DNA from: Monosporascus cannonballus
Taxonomy: Eukaryota; Ascomycota; Sordariomycetes; Xylariales
Direction: 5' to 3'
DNA length: 64,000 nucleotides
Assembly: GCA_004154925.1 (NCBI GenBank)
Contig: QJNS01000099.1
Coordinates: forward strand, 124,001 to 188,000
The notes under the pieces are model-generated. The model had not been told where the DNA came from. It made no database searches and worked only from the letters and a program-made list of their open reading frames with translations. How positions within the stretch are numbered: position 1 is the first letter of the stretch; every line of letters begins with the position of its first letter. The position numbers and the translations under genes are program-made. Positions 27,301 to 37,678 of this stretch are shown one piece after another.

Positions 27301-29510
27301 TATAAAATTTAAAAAATTTTATAAAGCGCAAAATTACTTTTTAAGGCGAAAAAAAATTAATTCCATATATAGGAAATAAAATATTTAGGATATATTATTA
27401 TTCCAGAATATAATAAAATAAACCTTAAGAAAATCGCTGCAATTATAAAATGGCAGATGTTAACGACTGTTAAGAAGGTACAAGTATTCCTTGGATTCGC
27501 CAATTACTATAAGAAATTTATTCGGAATTTTAACAAAATAGCTATACCCATAACGAATTTTACGAAAAAAAAAGGAATTTAAATGGACGTCAGATATAAA
27601 AAAAGTATTTCAGGATATTAAAAATACGATTATTAACGAATTAATATTAATTATGTACGATTTAACCGTTCTGTTAAGTTAAAAACCGATATTTCGGATT
27701 ACAGATTAAGCGTAATAATCGGATAACGAAATAATTAAAATAAATTGCACCTTATTGTATTCTTTTTGCATAAGTTAAAAAAAGCCGAATTTAATTATGG
27801 CATTCCAAATAAGGAATATATGGCCATTATTATGGTATTTCGAAAATTTAGGTATTTTTTAAAGGGAAACTTATATTAAATTAAAGTTTATACGGATTAT
27901 TAAAACTTTACCCGATTTATTATAATTAGAGAATTTACAGGACGATAATTAAAATATGTAAAAAAATTGGCGAATTTCGATTTTGTTATTATCTATAAAA
28001 AAGGATCAAAAAACGGCAAAGCAAACGTTTTAAGTAAGCGATTAAATTTCGAAAAGAAATTAGTTAAAATTAACTATATAATTTTTAATATATTTATAAA
28101 AAGATATTTACGCTTACGACAAATTACGACAATTCGAGCAATACCTTACGATATATATCAGAATATTTAATAATATAACGATAATTTCTTAAAAAATCAA
28201 AAAACGGACAAAATATAAATTCCAAAGAAATACCGAAAAGATTTAATACGAAAAATATACGAATATCAGTTATACGGATATTTAAATATTCACAAAACTT
28301 TAAAAAGATTTCGACGCATATATTTTTTTCTTAAAATAAAATTAACAGTACAAAAATTATACGGTAATACGATATTTGCGTTAAAGCAAAAATTCGACGA
28401 CATAAACTATATGAAAAATTATAGTTATTACCAGTTATAAAATGACCATAATATTTAATCATATTCAATTTTATTATGAAATATTTTATATTAAAATTTT
28501 TAATTACGAAAATATATTATAACAGTATTTTCGTAATTGTCGATCGATTTACGAAAGTTTCCTATTTTTTACTATATCATAAGAATATAAACGCCGAATA
28601 ATTAACATATATTTTTTAATATATTTTTAGCATATACGGATTATGAATAAAAATTATATTAAATAAAAAATCAATATTTATATTTAAATTTTAATAAAGC
28701 TTTATAATATAAATCGGTCTAAATTATAAATTATGCAGCATATTTAAACCATAAATAAATAAATAAATAAAACAAATAAATTAAATTTTAAAAATTTACT
28801 TATAATATTACATTAATTATAAACAAAATAATTAACTTAAGAAATTATTAATTACATAATTAGCTTATAATACCAATTATTACGAAAATATTAAAATAAT
28901 ACTTACGAACGCAAATTTTGGTTTTATTTCAAAAGTTTATAAAAAAAATACGTAACAATAATCCAATTAATATAAAAATAATTTTTACGTTAAAATAATT
29001 ACAATAGCTGCATTAAAAAATAAAAATAAAACTGGAATTCGTACGAAACTAAATAAGCAAATATTACAATTAAAAAAGGTTAAAAGGATTAATTTTCGAA
29101 AAAAGGAAAATAGTTTTTTTCGTTATTAAAAATATTCAAATAAAGTAACCTAATAAAAAACTTAATTTCAAATATATCGGTTTATATAAAACCGCCAAAA
29201 AAAATCTAAGAAAATAATTACTAATTAAAATTTTTATCAAAAGTTAAATTTTACTTAATTTTTTATTTTTTTTATTTAAATTAACAGTAAATATAATTAA
29301 AATACGTATAATATAAAATAATACGAAAGTAAAAAACAAATAAATATACGAAATAAAAAAAATCTTCGACATACAAAAATAAAACGGATTTACCTAATAC
29401 TTGATCAAGTAAAAAAAGTACCCGGATTCCGAAAATACCTGGGAACTCGCCAAAAACCTTATTGGCGCCTAACGTCTATTAAAGAACTTTTACCAGCAAC
29501 GGCGAAACTA
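24330..29510 (+). pseudogene. Degenerate gag-pol polyprotein of element E
   Basis: Gag begins near 24,339 (NPKKPEPYDKKGNP). The zinc knuckle at 25017-25058 reads C-F-N-Y-S-K-I-G-Y-K-V-Y-K-C, with Tyr at one Cys and at the His of CX2CX4HX4C. RT shows its catalytic box as VVCYFDDIFIF, with the DD pair ending at 27254, and then FLGFANYYKKFIRNF near 27,487. RNase H ends in NFDFVIIYKKGSKNGKA near 27,973-28,023. Integrase follows, with a RRHKLYEKL-like stretch near 28,390. The chromodomain near 29,385-29,470 reads YLIK-stop-KYPDSENTWELAKN; the stop replaces the conserved Trp of IKWKGY. The order RT-RNase H-integrase-chromodomain places it among chromoviruses of the Ty3/gypsy group. Confidence 0.88.
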
Positions 29511-30101
29511 CCCGAAATAATAGTATCCCAGTTTATAAAATCCAAAAAGGGAAACCTTTGGTCCACCGTATTCCAATTAATAACGTTTATCTTTTTTAAG
29601 GTTTAAATTTCGATTACGGATTTTGATTTTAATTACGCAAAATTATTAAAATTATTTAAGAATTAAAGGATACGATTAATAAGTTTCGTACTTTAAAATT
29701 AATAGTATTAGCGCTAATAACGTATGCGAAAAAAACGTATAAAAGCTTTAAATAAAGATTTTTCGGCCATTAGCTTTTTTTTAATTTGTTTAATTTTGCG
29801 ATATAACGAATAATTATGGAAATAAGGATTTTTATTCCGTTATACGAACGATTTCAACAGACATATTTCTTATAACGAAAAACCTTATTTATTATTTGGT
29901 AATTAAATTGCTGAACAAAATAAAAAAAACAAAATATTACGTTAAAATTTTCGAATTTAATTAAATTAATTAGGGCAAATCGCTATTCGGATTTACGAAA
30001 ACGACGTTTGGACATATCGGGAAACATATTAAAGGTATGCGAAAAAAATTTATTAAAAAAAAAGAAATCTTAAGGGCAAAATTTTGAAAAAGGGGAAATC
30101 G

Positions 30102-30454
30102 TATTACAACTTAACAAGTTACGACCTCCTGGAACGGTCGTAATAAAAAAGGCCAAGAAAATTATGTGGATCAGGTTACGTAACGGATCACCAATTTACA
30201 GATAATAAGCTAGTAAGCCGGATTACTAATTTATTGGTAATAAACCAGCGGACAGAATAAAGATATATACGCTTATTAATCCCATAATTTAGATAGTTTC
30301 AATTTGCAATATAATATCGTTACTTAAGATACCCTTGGTATTACGAGACGTAATACGTTACTATATTTATTGTTCAGATTTCCACGATACTCCTGCTAAC
30401 ATAAACCCGTCGACTTAAGGTTTAATAGTTGGTTAAACCGCATAGCTCGTCACA
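30102..30454 (+). repeat. 3' LTR of element E (two U3 units)
   Basis: Starts TATTACAACTTAAC (from TGTTACGACCTAAC) and ends GCTCGTCACA, followed by the AGTTA duplication. It is one ~35-bp U3 unit shorter than the 5' LTR. Confidence 0.88.
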
Positions 30455-30459
30455 AGTTA

Positions 30460-31149
30460 ATATCCGTCCATCGCCGCCAACCAATATTTTGCTAAACCCG
30501 TTTGCCGCATACGGGTCTCGCCAAAGGCTTTTTCGTTCGTCGACGACCACAATTTTTTCTAACTCTTACGGCCGGATACGCAATAATCGTCTAATTTCGC
30601 CTCGTACCTTCCTAATTACAACGTCCAGCCAAACCTTTTGCCGTTCGCCTGATTACCCGGAAATATTAACTTATTGCAAAACGAATTACGAACTAAATCT
30701 TAATTACTATTACGTAACACCGTATTTGGCCTTAGGCGTCGGCTAATAACAAATAAATACGCCTTTTAATACCCTTACTTATGGGGCGGGTAGGTACGGG
30801 ATATATCTCGTGGCACCAATCGTCGACGAAAGCCCTTTAATTAATCGATATATAAAAGATTTTAGTTTTAAAAAGGTTTCTTTTATAAATCAAATAAGGA
30901 AGCTATTTTTTTCGTAATTCCAAAAGTGAAATCGCCTTTTCGTAAAACTATTATGTTAAATAATAACGGCGACGTCCCCCGGTATTAGAATTATTTAATT
31001 ATGCGGTAATAACGGCGTTAAACATGGGCTGACGCCGTCAAAGATAAACGGAAACTAGGTACGAAGATTATCGTCGTCTCCGGTGCCGTCGTGAAGACGA
31101 GCAGGTACAGGGATCGTGGCTACCATAGCAGAATAAAGCTCACGATATG
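30460..31149. other. Less mutated spacer with an open frame of unknown origin
   Basis: An open frame reads plus strand from inside the LTR of element E to 30746. Its C-terminal part (EILTYCKTNYELNLNYYYV) is shared with a block left of element E at about 23598-23690, with the frame kept. I do not recognise the protein; it may be a trace of another transposon or host gene. The rest to 31149 is moderately AT-rich without identifiable features. Confidence 0.35.
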
Positions 31150-31790
31150 GTGACGAATTACTAGAACAGGAAATTCTGAGTAAAAGTCAAGTGTAGGAGG
31201 GGAAAAAGAGGAAGAAAGAAGGATGATCACTGGTGATCACTGGCTTGGCAGTGATCACTTGTCACGTGACCTGATGGGTGGTCCGTGTTATCTCTGCTCA
31301 GTAAAGCCTTGCTGAGCGGTTGCCCAGCATTGATTGCTTGTGCTCAGTAGATCCTTGCTGTGCACTCGTCACGTGACCTGGAATAACGTAGTTCCCTGGT
31401 CCTAGCTTGACCGTTTCTGCAGGCCAAGTCTGGTTGTGTCGTAACAGCGAGTGGGCTGATTCACCTGTGGATCCCGTTGAGTGCACTTCCCTGGAGGCTT
31501 CCTCCGTGCCCTTTTTCTCGCGACAAGCCTGCGGAAGCTCCGCAGGCTCGTTACTTTCAGCAAGCAGCTGAGCCTCGCTCTCTTGAGCGCTTCCCTGGAC
31601 CTCACTTTCCGGATCAGGAGTGTTCTTAGGGGTTAAAAGTCCACGATCAACTCCAGCTTTGCCCGCAAGTTCCTTCACCCCCGAATTCTCACCCTCCGGT
31701 TGGCCACCCGTTAGGTCTTCTGATTCGGGAACAGAGCTTTCTGTGTCCTTTAAAGTGCTGCGATCAGTGTAAAGGTTATCCTACGCGTTA
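31150..31790 (-). mobile_element. Fragment of a related LTR element, minus strand: 3' internal end plus part of an LTR
   Basis: On the minus strand an LTR start, TGTTACGACACAACC, lies at 31446. It continues down to about 31150 with GGTCACGTGAC twice (31261-31270 and 31368-31377) and TGATCACTGGCTTGGC-like blocks like those in D and the solo LTR. The far LTR end is not found. Upstream (31447 to about 31787) an open, acidic, Ser/Glu-rich frame of ~110 codons runs into the LTR and ends near 31298. It has almost no RIP-like damage. It may be the C-terminal end of an element protein; I cannot assign a domain. Confidence 0.55.
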
Positions 31791-31857
31791 AGTATATCTA
31801 AGACCATATCCTCTTTAGCTAGGTTCTCGGAAATACGTTACCTCATCTTGATCAGGA

Positions 31858-32010
31858 CCCCATTTTGGAGGTTGTGGCTGCGCCTGCGGCGCAGCAGCCG
31901 TAGCCACAGCTATAGCTTTTGATCAAGAAGTATCTGTCAGGAGTCCAATGTATCAGCTAAACTCCTTTAAGAATAATACCCACAAAAACAACAAAACCTC
32001 CAAAATAGGG
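31858..32010. repeat. Small inverted-repeat (MITE-like) block with a central GC-rich hairpin
   Basis: Ends are inverted repeats: CCCCATTTTGGAGGTT at 31858-31873 and the reverse complement of CCCTATTTTGGAGGTT at 31995-32010 (15 of 16 match). Inside, GCTGCGCC-TGC-GGCGCAGC is a perfect 8-bp stem, nested in an outer GTGGCT/AGCCAC pairing, with CTTGATCA and its reverse complement further out. No clear target duplication is visible. It could be a non-autonomous DNA transposon or another folded sequence. Confidence 0.5.
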
Positions 32011-32239
32011 CCTAATAGCAAGTTGTGATTTTTTCGTTCCGTTTGGTGTGTTTCTATACAAATTCGCAAAAATTATCAATATTAACTTTGGCAATATATG
32101 CTAGTTACGAAGCTCCCAGCACTTTAACTTATATAATTTAACGCAAAATTGAAATCTTTATCTTTTAATATAATAATGGTCTTAATTAGTACGAAATAAA
32201 GATTATTACAGTAAAAAAACGGCCCAAAAACCCGATTAG

Positions 32240-32628
32240 TGTGACGGCTAGACGGTTTAACCAACTATTAAACCTTAGTCGTACGGGTTTATGTTGGCAG
32301 GAGTATCGTGGGACTCTGTAGCAATGGAGTAACTTAGTCACGTCTCTTAATACCAAGGGCGCAGAAGCGTATTGCAAACGATTGGTATTGATGAGTGTTG
32401 CAAGCTGGTGCTATCTAGATTATGGAAATAATGAGCGTATATATCCTTCTCCTTTTTGGCTTAATCACTTATGATCATACGGCTGGTAATGATCATAATC
32501 GCTTGCGATCACCTTTGATTACTACTGATCACTGGCTTGGCGGTGATCACCGTCACGTAATCTACAAGGTGGTCCGTGTGATCCTTGTTTGACCGTTTCT
32601 TGAGGCCGAAGCTTGTTGGGTCGTAACA
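32240..32628 (-). repeat. Solo LTR of the element D subfamily, barely mutated
   Basis: 389 bp, from TGTGACGGCTAG to ...TGGGTCGTAACA on the plus strand, flanked by a perfect 5-bp duplication ATTAG (32235-32239 and 32629-32633). The TGATCACTGGCTTGGC sequence matches the U3 of D. Unlike all full elements here it keeps normal G+C, so it gives the near-ancestral LTR sequence. A duplication around a single LTR means loss of the element by LTR-LTR recombination. Confidence 0.92.
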
Positions 32629-32839
32629 ATTAGTGCATACCATAACTCTTTACCCCCCCGGGCCAGCACGATACCAATATAACCCTATAAGCCAAAATAA
32701 TAATATATAGGGCTTAAGATCGTCCGTAACAAGCCCCGAAACATATTCTTTTCCTAATCAGCCAAATACGGGTGATATATTTGAAAATCTAAGGTGGATA
32801 CTCCAGACCTTCGAATATCTAACTTTTTAAAGCGAAACG

Positions 32840-34210
32840 TTTATTTTTATCTAATATCTTTACCGGTTTTTTGTCGATATAAACATAATTAACCCATATG
32901 CCAATATAGATATAATTAACCTATATGCCAATATAGACATAATTAACTCATATGCCAATATTATATGTACGGCCGATAACCTTACGAAAACTTTGCGCCG
33001 TTGGTTTATTTGCCTTATATTAGGCGTTATGTTTGACGGGCAGGGCCGTATTTTACGGAAAAAACAAGTCGATACGGTATATGATCTGGTTTTCGGAAAG
33101 TTTGATATCCTTTTCGTTATTAAGATAAGTTTTGGGAAATCCTTAATTATTTAAGTTTTTTCGTTAATAACCAACTTAATTACTATTTAGATCGCATTAT
33201 TAATTAAGCTGGCGGAAAAATAACGAATTTCGGTATTAATAATTTTATATTCTGCTTTTATCCTAATATTCGCGGATACGAAAAAGCTTAATTTAGAGAT
33301 ATTCGACCGTATAATTGCGGGACGGTATAATTATATTATTTTTGGTTCTGAATAGATATCAAATAATTAATTCCAAATTGCCACATTAAATTTTATTTTC
33401 GAACGACGATATAATTTGATTGCTATCGACGAAGCACATTTATTATCGGAATGGAAAAATTTCCGGCCTAAATATGTTAATATCCGTAACCTGCGCTTTA
33501 TTTTCCCTGCCTATATATATTGGTTTGCGTATATAGCAACTGTTAATAATATTACAAAGAAAAAAATCGCAAAATATGGCGGCTTTCGTCAAATCGGCGG
33601 CCTAACTGGATATAGCTATAAGGCGAAGGTCCGGCGTTTTAGTATTAATCGTCCCGAAATCGATATTGTTATTTTTCTTATACCCAAAGGTTAACGTTCG
33701 AATTAAGGGTATTTAAATTTTCTAATAACTAATGCATTTAGGTTATTAAGTAATATTTCCTTAATCCAATTTAACAGTTGGCATTCCATTATTAAAATTA
33801 TTATTTATGTTAATAACAGAGCGAAAACTATAGATATTCGTAATTATTTAATCAGGACTATAATAAACCGGGGATATTTATTAAAGGTTGTAAAAAAAGC
33901 TATTAGGTTTTATAATTTCGAAATACTCGAGGATAATAGAAACCTGCTGAGTAAATAAGGTAGGTAATTGCCGTTAATTTTGAAAATTATTTTAACTATA
34001 ATAATTAAAATCATAAAAAAAATATATATAAAAATATTCGGATCGTTATTATTACGAAACCGTTTCGTTTTCTGTTTCGTATTATATAACTGTTATTTTT
34101 TTTCTTAAATATATAATTACCTGGTTTAAAAGTTTAAATTAATTAAGGGCAAACGCTATTATAAAGCGTTAACTTTCGTCTAAAATGATATAGATTACGT
34201 TAATTTCGAA
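32840..34210 (+). pseudogene. RecQ-type DNA helicase pseudogene (RIP-degraded)
   Basis: Helicase motifs appear in order. KTLRRWF and MFDGQGRILRKKQVDTVYDL stand before a Walker A remnant at 33122-33142 reading KISFGKS, with Ile where Thr is usual. Then come FDRIIAG, IIFGSE-stop-ISN and motif II IAIDEAHLLSEW (DEAH at 33428-33439), followed by FRPKYVNIRNLRFIFP and WFAYIATV in place of the usual ATATA-like motif III. After about 33,700 a +1 frame carries YVNNRAKTIDIRNYL, like the start of the second helicase domain. In-frame stops are TAA or TAG at likely Gln or Trp codons, and there is one frameshift. RecQ superfamily is clear. A telomere-linked helicase subtype is possible but not shown. Confidence 0.75.
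32885..32965 (+). repeat. 27-bp tandem repeat, three copies, in frame with the RecQ pseudogene
   Basis: Units start at 32885, 32912 and 32939 and would encode the 9-residue repeat I-I-N-x-Y-A-N-I-D. The frame is the same as that of the Walker A and DEAH motifs (offsets are multiples of three). Confidence 0.8.
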
Positions 34211-35297
34211 TAATAACTTTTCCAGCGGACGGCAAAATTTAGGCCTTTTTGCGAAAATTATAAACTTCTTATATAATATATTATAATATTTATATATAAC
34301 GGGGTCTTGATTAATAAGAACTAAATATTTTTGCTAACTTTCGCATATTAATAGCCGTTTGCATATTCGTTTTTTTAATACGTTAATCAATCGGTTAATC
34401 CGAACGGTCGAATTAGTAATTTGGCCTAAATCGTCGCAAAAAACCTAATTACAAATAAAATTTTCCACGTTATATGAATTTTTTTATGTTAATGCCAGAA
34501 ATTCAAGATACGCGTATGTATATTTTGTTCTAAGAGCGTAGCCCGGTAAAACTAGGAGAATTCGGATTTATCGTATTTTGAAAGGGGGAATAATAATGCG
34601 GCGGGTTCGGGTTACAGCTATTGCACGCGTTAAGGTCTAAGAATAACAAATAGGTCCTAATTAGGACCAAAATAGTATTAATAATAAACTATGACAAATA
34701 TTACGATATATATATATATATATATCTATAAAAAACGTTTTATTATTAAGTTATTACGGATATTTTTTTTAAAAAAGCAAATATATCAAACGAAGCCGTT
34801 TTTACGCAATTACAACTCAGGCTTCGCTAGCTCGTTACGGGGATTTGGGATTTGATTGGTTAATATTTAGCGTTATGGAACGGTACTTAAGTGACTTTGA
34901 AAAAATTGGGAAAACGAGCCAGGGAGGCCTGAGCTAGCTGAGGTAAGAAATATAGAGATCCTGTACGAACTTCCAGCTTATAGCTAGGGCGAATGTTTTT
35001 TCTTTTTCTTTTTCTGGCTGATAAAAGATTTCTTTGTCGAATGTGGCATTACGCGTAATAATAACCTTTCTAAATTCGGGTATCTATATTCGGTAGATAT
35101 TAAAAATTCGTTACTTTATTAAATATCTAATATAAATTTTCAGTTTTACTTTTTATACTGGCGTTTTTATTCCTGCTTCTCGTTTTTTTATTAACGGATA
35201 CGTTCGTACGCTATATGCGAAAATCTCAAATCAGTCGGGCCTAAAGTTTATAATAATTACGTTAATTACCGCGGGATCATATTGAAGTGGGGCGGGG
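34211..35297. other. AT-rich spacer with a TA microsatellite
   Basis: No gene seen. (TA)10 lies at 34706-34725. GTCCTAATTAGGAC is a perfect palindrome near 34,660. A short inverted-repeat block at 34816-34933 is listed separately. A pyrimidine run (TTTTTTCTTTTTCTTTTTC) lies near 35,000. Confidence 0.5.
34816..34933. repeat. 118-bp block with ~21-bp terminal inverted repeats (MITE-like)
   Basis: The left end begins CTCAGGCTTCGCTAGCTCG and the right end is the reverse complement of CTCAGGCCTCCCTGGCTCG; with the next two bases 18 of 21 positions match. No target duplication is evident. It could be a small non-autonomous DNA transposon. Confidence 0.45.
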
Positions 35298-35570
35298 TGT
35301 TACGCCTATGATCAGGCTCGGCTGATTAAAAAGCCCGGGTCTCGCATATATATTAAGGAGTTCTTTTTCGCCATGGGTTCAACCTCCAGGCATTATCCTA
35401 CGACCATCACTACTCAGCATTGTCACGGCGCTGTACGTCTCTTGGGTTTCTGGAAGATATTCTGTTGTTGCACGAGGAAGAAAGAAGAGAGCTATCTAGC
35501 AAGCGCGCAGCGCTTGCATATATATAGCGAAACGGCGGCTTAAATAAGCCGCTTTGCTAGTGCCGTAACA
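35298..35570. repeat. 273-bp TGTTACG...CGTAACA block with two perfect hairpins
   Basis: The block opens TGTTACGCC and closes GCCGTAACA, a perfect short inverted repeat of LTR type. It keeps normal G+C within AT-rich sequence. Near its end are two strong hairpins: GCAAGCGC-GCA-GCGCTTGC (35499-35517) and GCGGCTTA-AA-TAAGCCGC (35535-35552). TATA-like runs lie near 35,360 and 35,515. The flanks (CGGGG and AGCAT) give no duplication, so solo-LTR status is unproven. Confidence 0.45.
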
Positions 35571-37471
35571 AGCATATTTTCTACCACTTTAATTATCGAG
35601 GTTCAATACCATTAATATAATCGGATTAAGTTTTTCATTTCGACAATCCCTTTCCGTATCGTGACATAGCTTGTTTATTCGCACTGATCAAGACCAATTC
35701 TCCTCCCACCCCAATTCAATATTAACGAAAATATTATCTAAATTAATAAATAAGTACTTAATCAAGTAAAAAAAAATAGTAAACGTAACTCGGGTTTATA
35801 TTATGTAATTACGTTATTATTTTTATTATTTTTAGTTAAAAGAGTTTTGAAAATTTTACTTTTAATCTTATTTAAAGAGCTGTATTAATTAATCTTAACC
35901 TATTCGCTTATTTTTTTCCCAGAGGTTTTTTTAATATATAAAAAAGGTATTTTAAATTTAATTCCTTTTTTAACATACTATATTTAATACGTTGTAAATC
36001 TGTTTGTTACGATTAATTCAGTATTATTATCTTGCTTGATTTTGTATATAGAGAACCTATATTATTTACGTACTTAGTATTCGAGATCCTTAATAATTTA
36101 AACGCTGTAACTTAAAAGCTATTATTAAATAAAAGGGCAAAAAGCTTTTTATTATATTTGTTTTTTATAACTAAATATTACTTAAAGCTATCATAACCAG
36201 TAAAATAATCGAAATAATCTTACGCAATCTGCTAAAATAATTTGGAAACTCGGTTTTTAAATATGCGCCTTAAAATTATTTAAAAGACGTACGTACGAAT
36301 ATAAGTTTTACATTTCAAATATGTCGTTTTCTTTATAACGATATTTCTAGCGTTCTTAACGAACAATCTTAACGCTACGAGTTCTAAATGCTCAAACCTT
36401 AGATATTAAAGATTTTTTGTTTTTTCGCGAAGGCGTAAATGATCTCTTAATCGCTTTTACGGCCTTTTTTATTTCTTTTTACTAATCGTCGAATACATTA
36501 ATATTTATACTAAGTTTTGCAAAGTTACTAGTAAAATACTTAATTAAAAAAATAACGGTTTATATTTGAGAAAAACTAAGTTATATATTTATTTAAGCTT
36601 CGTAAAGATTACATTTTTATTAATTTTTCCCTTTTTAAAAGAACAATTCAAGCCGTAATACTAGATCTCAACTTTGCGAAATAAAACTTTTAATACGATA
36701 TTAACGTAAAAACCTTTTACCATTATTATATGTTTAAGGATAAAATTATGCTTTAGCTTATTAAAGATTTTAAATAAAGCTTTTTTAATTACTTTTTTCC
36801 TTATACCATTAATCGGTAACAAAAAAATCTCGCTTTTATTATTTACCTTATGCTATTAGATATAAATGTGTCGAAGACGGATAAATCTTTAATATTTATT
36901 AAATATCTTACCGTATAATTATTAATCAGGGTAAACTGGGATAATAAATGCCTGTCGAAATAAATAATAATGTAAATCGCTAAAGCTGAATTAAGAATAT
37001 TAAAAATACGTAAATCGATAAAAACTGCAGTAACGTAATCGAATTACGTATTGGTATTAGATTTTAATTGTCTTATAACTTTTCGGATAACTTCCTTTTA
37101 TTTAAAAAGTTTTACGAAATTATCGCGGAATTTCTTTTACTTATTATATTTAAACCGCTTACGAATTTCCTTTAGATTTTTTTTGGCTAAAATAGCGGAT
37201 CCGTCGGATAGCTACTTCTGTGATCGCGAAACGTACGTTAGCGTAATCGTTGGGTTTTTACGGGTGAGTTTTGTTTAACGTAACTAGATAAAGATATTTG
37301 TTCTTTTTTTTTTCTAAGCGCTTTTAACGTTTTAAAGTTTGCGTTAAATTGCGGTGGCGTTTTTTTCTCTAAGCTATAATCTTCTTAATAACGTCACGAA
37401 AATTCCGAATTTTTAAGTTTTAACTTTTAGCTTATATTTATAATATATAGCTAAAAACTAATCCTTAAACT
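35571..37471. other. AT-rich degraded sequence without recognisable gene
   Basis: About 1.9 kb of AT-rich sequence. A 75-codon open frame at 37051-37278 (plus) has no recognisable motif and low-complexity hydrophobic composition. Probably old, RIP-degraded repeats. Confidence 0.4.
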
Positions 37472-37678
37472 TGTGAAAATACAGCCCCTATAAGGATGAG
37501 GCTGGTAGCCGACCAGCCACCGATCAGCCACCGACCCACTTACTAGTATAAATCCACCATCTGGCAGTTAGTGGGAAACGCCAGATAGAAGTAACCTAAT
37601 ACACTCACTTCTTGGAATCTGTTCTACGACTAGTCGGAGATCATCTTACTCTAGCTCATAACTATTTATTATCTTACA
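37472..37678 (+). repeat. Short TG...CA repeat, copy 2
   Basis: 207 bp, TGTGAAAATACAGCCCC to ...TATCTTACA, flanked by direct AAACT repeats (37467-37471 and 37679-37683). It is closely similar to 14930-15135 along its full length, with mostly transition differences. Independent target duplications at the two copies prove transposition of a unit with these exact ends. Confidence 0.88.

Larger units (their letters stand above)
23769..30454 (+). mobile_element. Element E: complete-length Ty3/gypsy retrotransposon with target-site duplication
   Basis: LTRs at 23769-24156 and 30102-30454 are flanked by a perfect 5-bp duplication AGTTA (23764-23768 and 30455-30459). The order inside is gag, RT, RNase H, integrase, chromodomain, then a 3' extension of about 600 bp before the LTR. 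Several pol motifs are better preserved than in A, B and C. The U3 has its own tandem unit (~35 bp, GTAAGCC-containing), three copies in the 5' LTR and two in the 3' LTR. No reading frame is intact. Confidence 0.93.

Noticed and set aside
35293..35575. Calling the 273-bp TGTTACG...CGTAACA block a proven solo LTR
   Set aside because: The flanking 5-mers CGGGG and AGCAT differ, so insertion is not shown.
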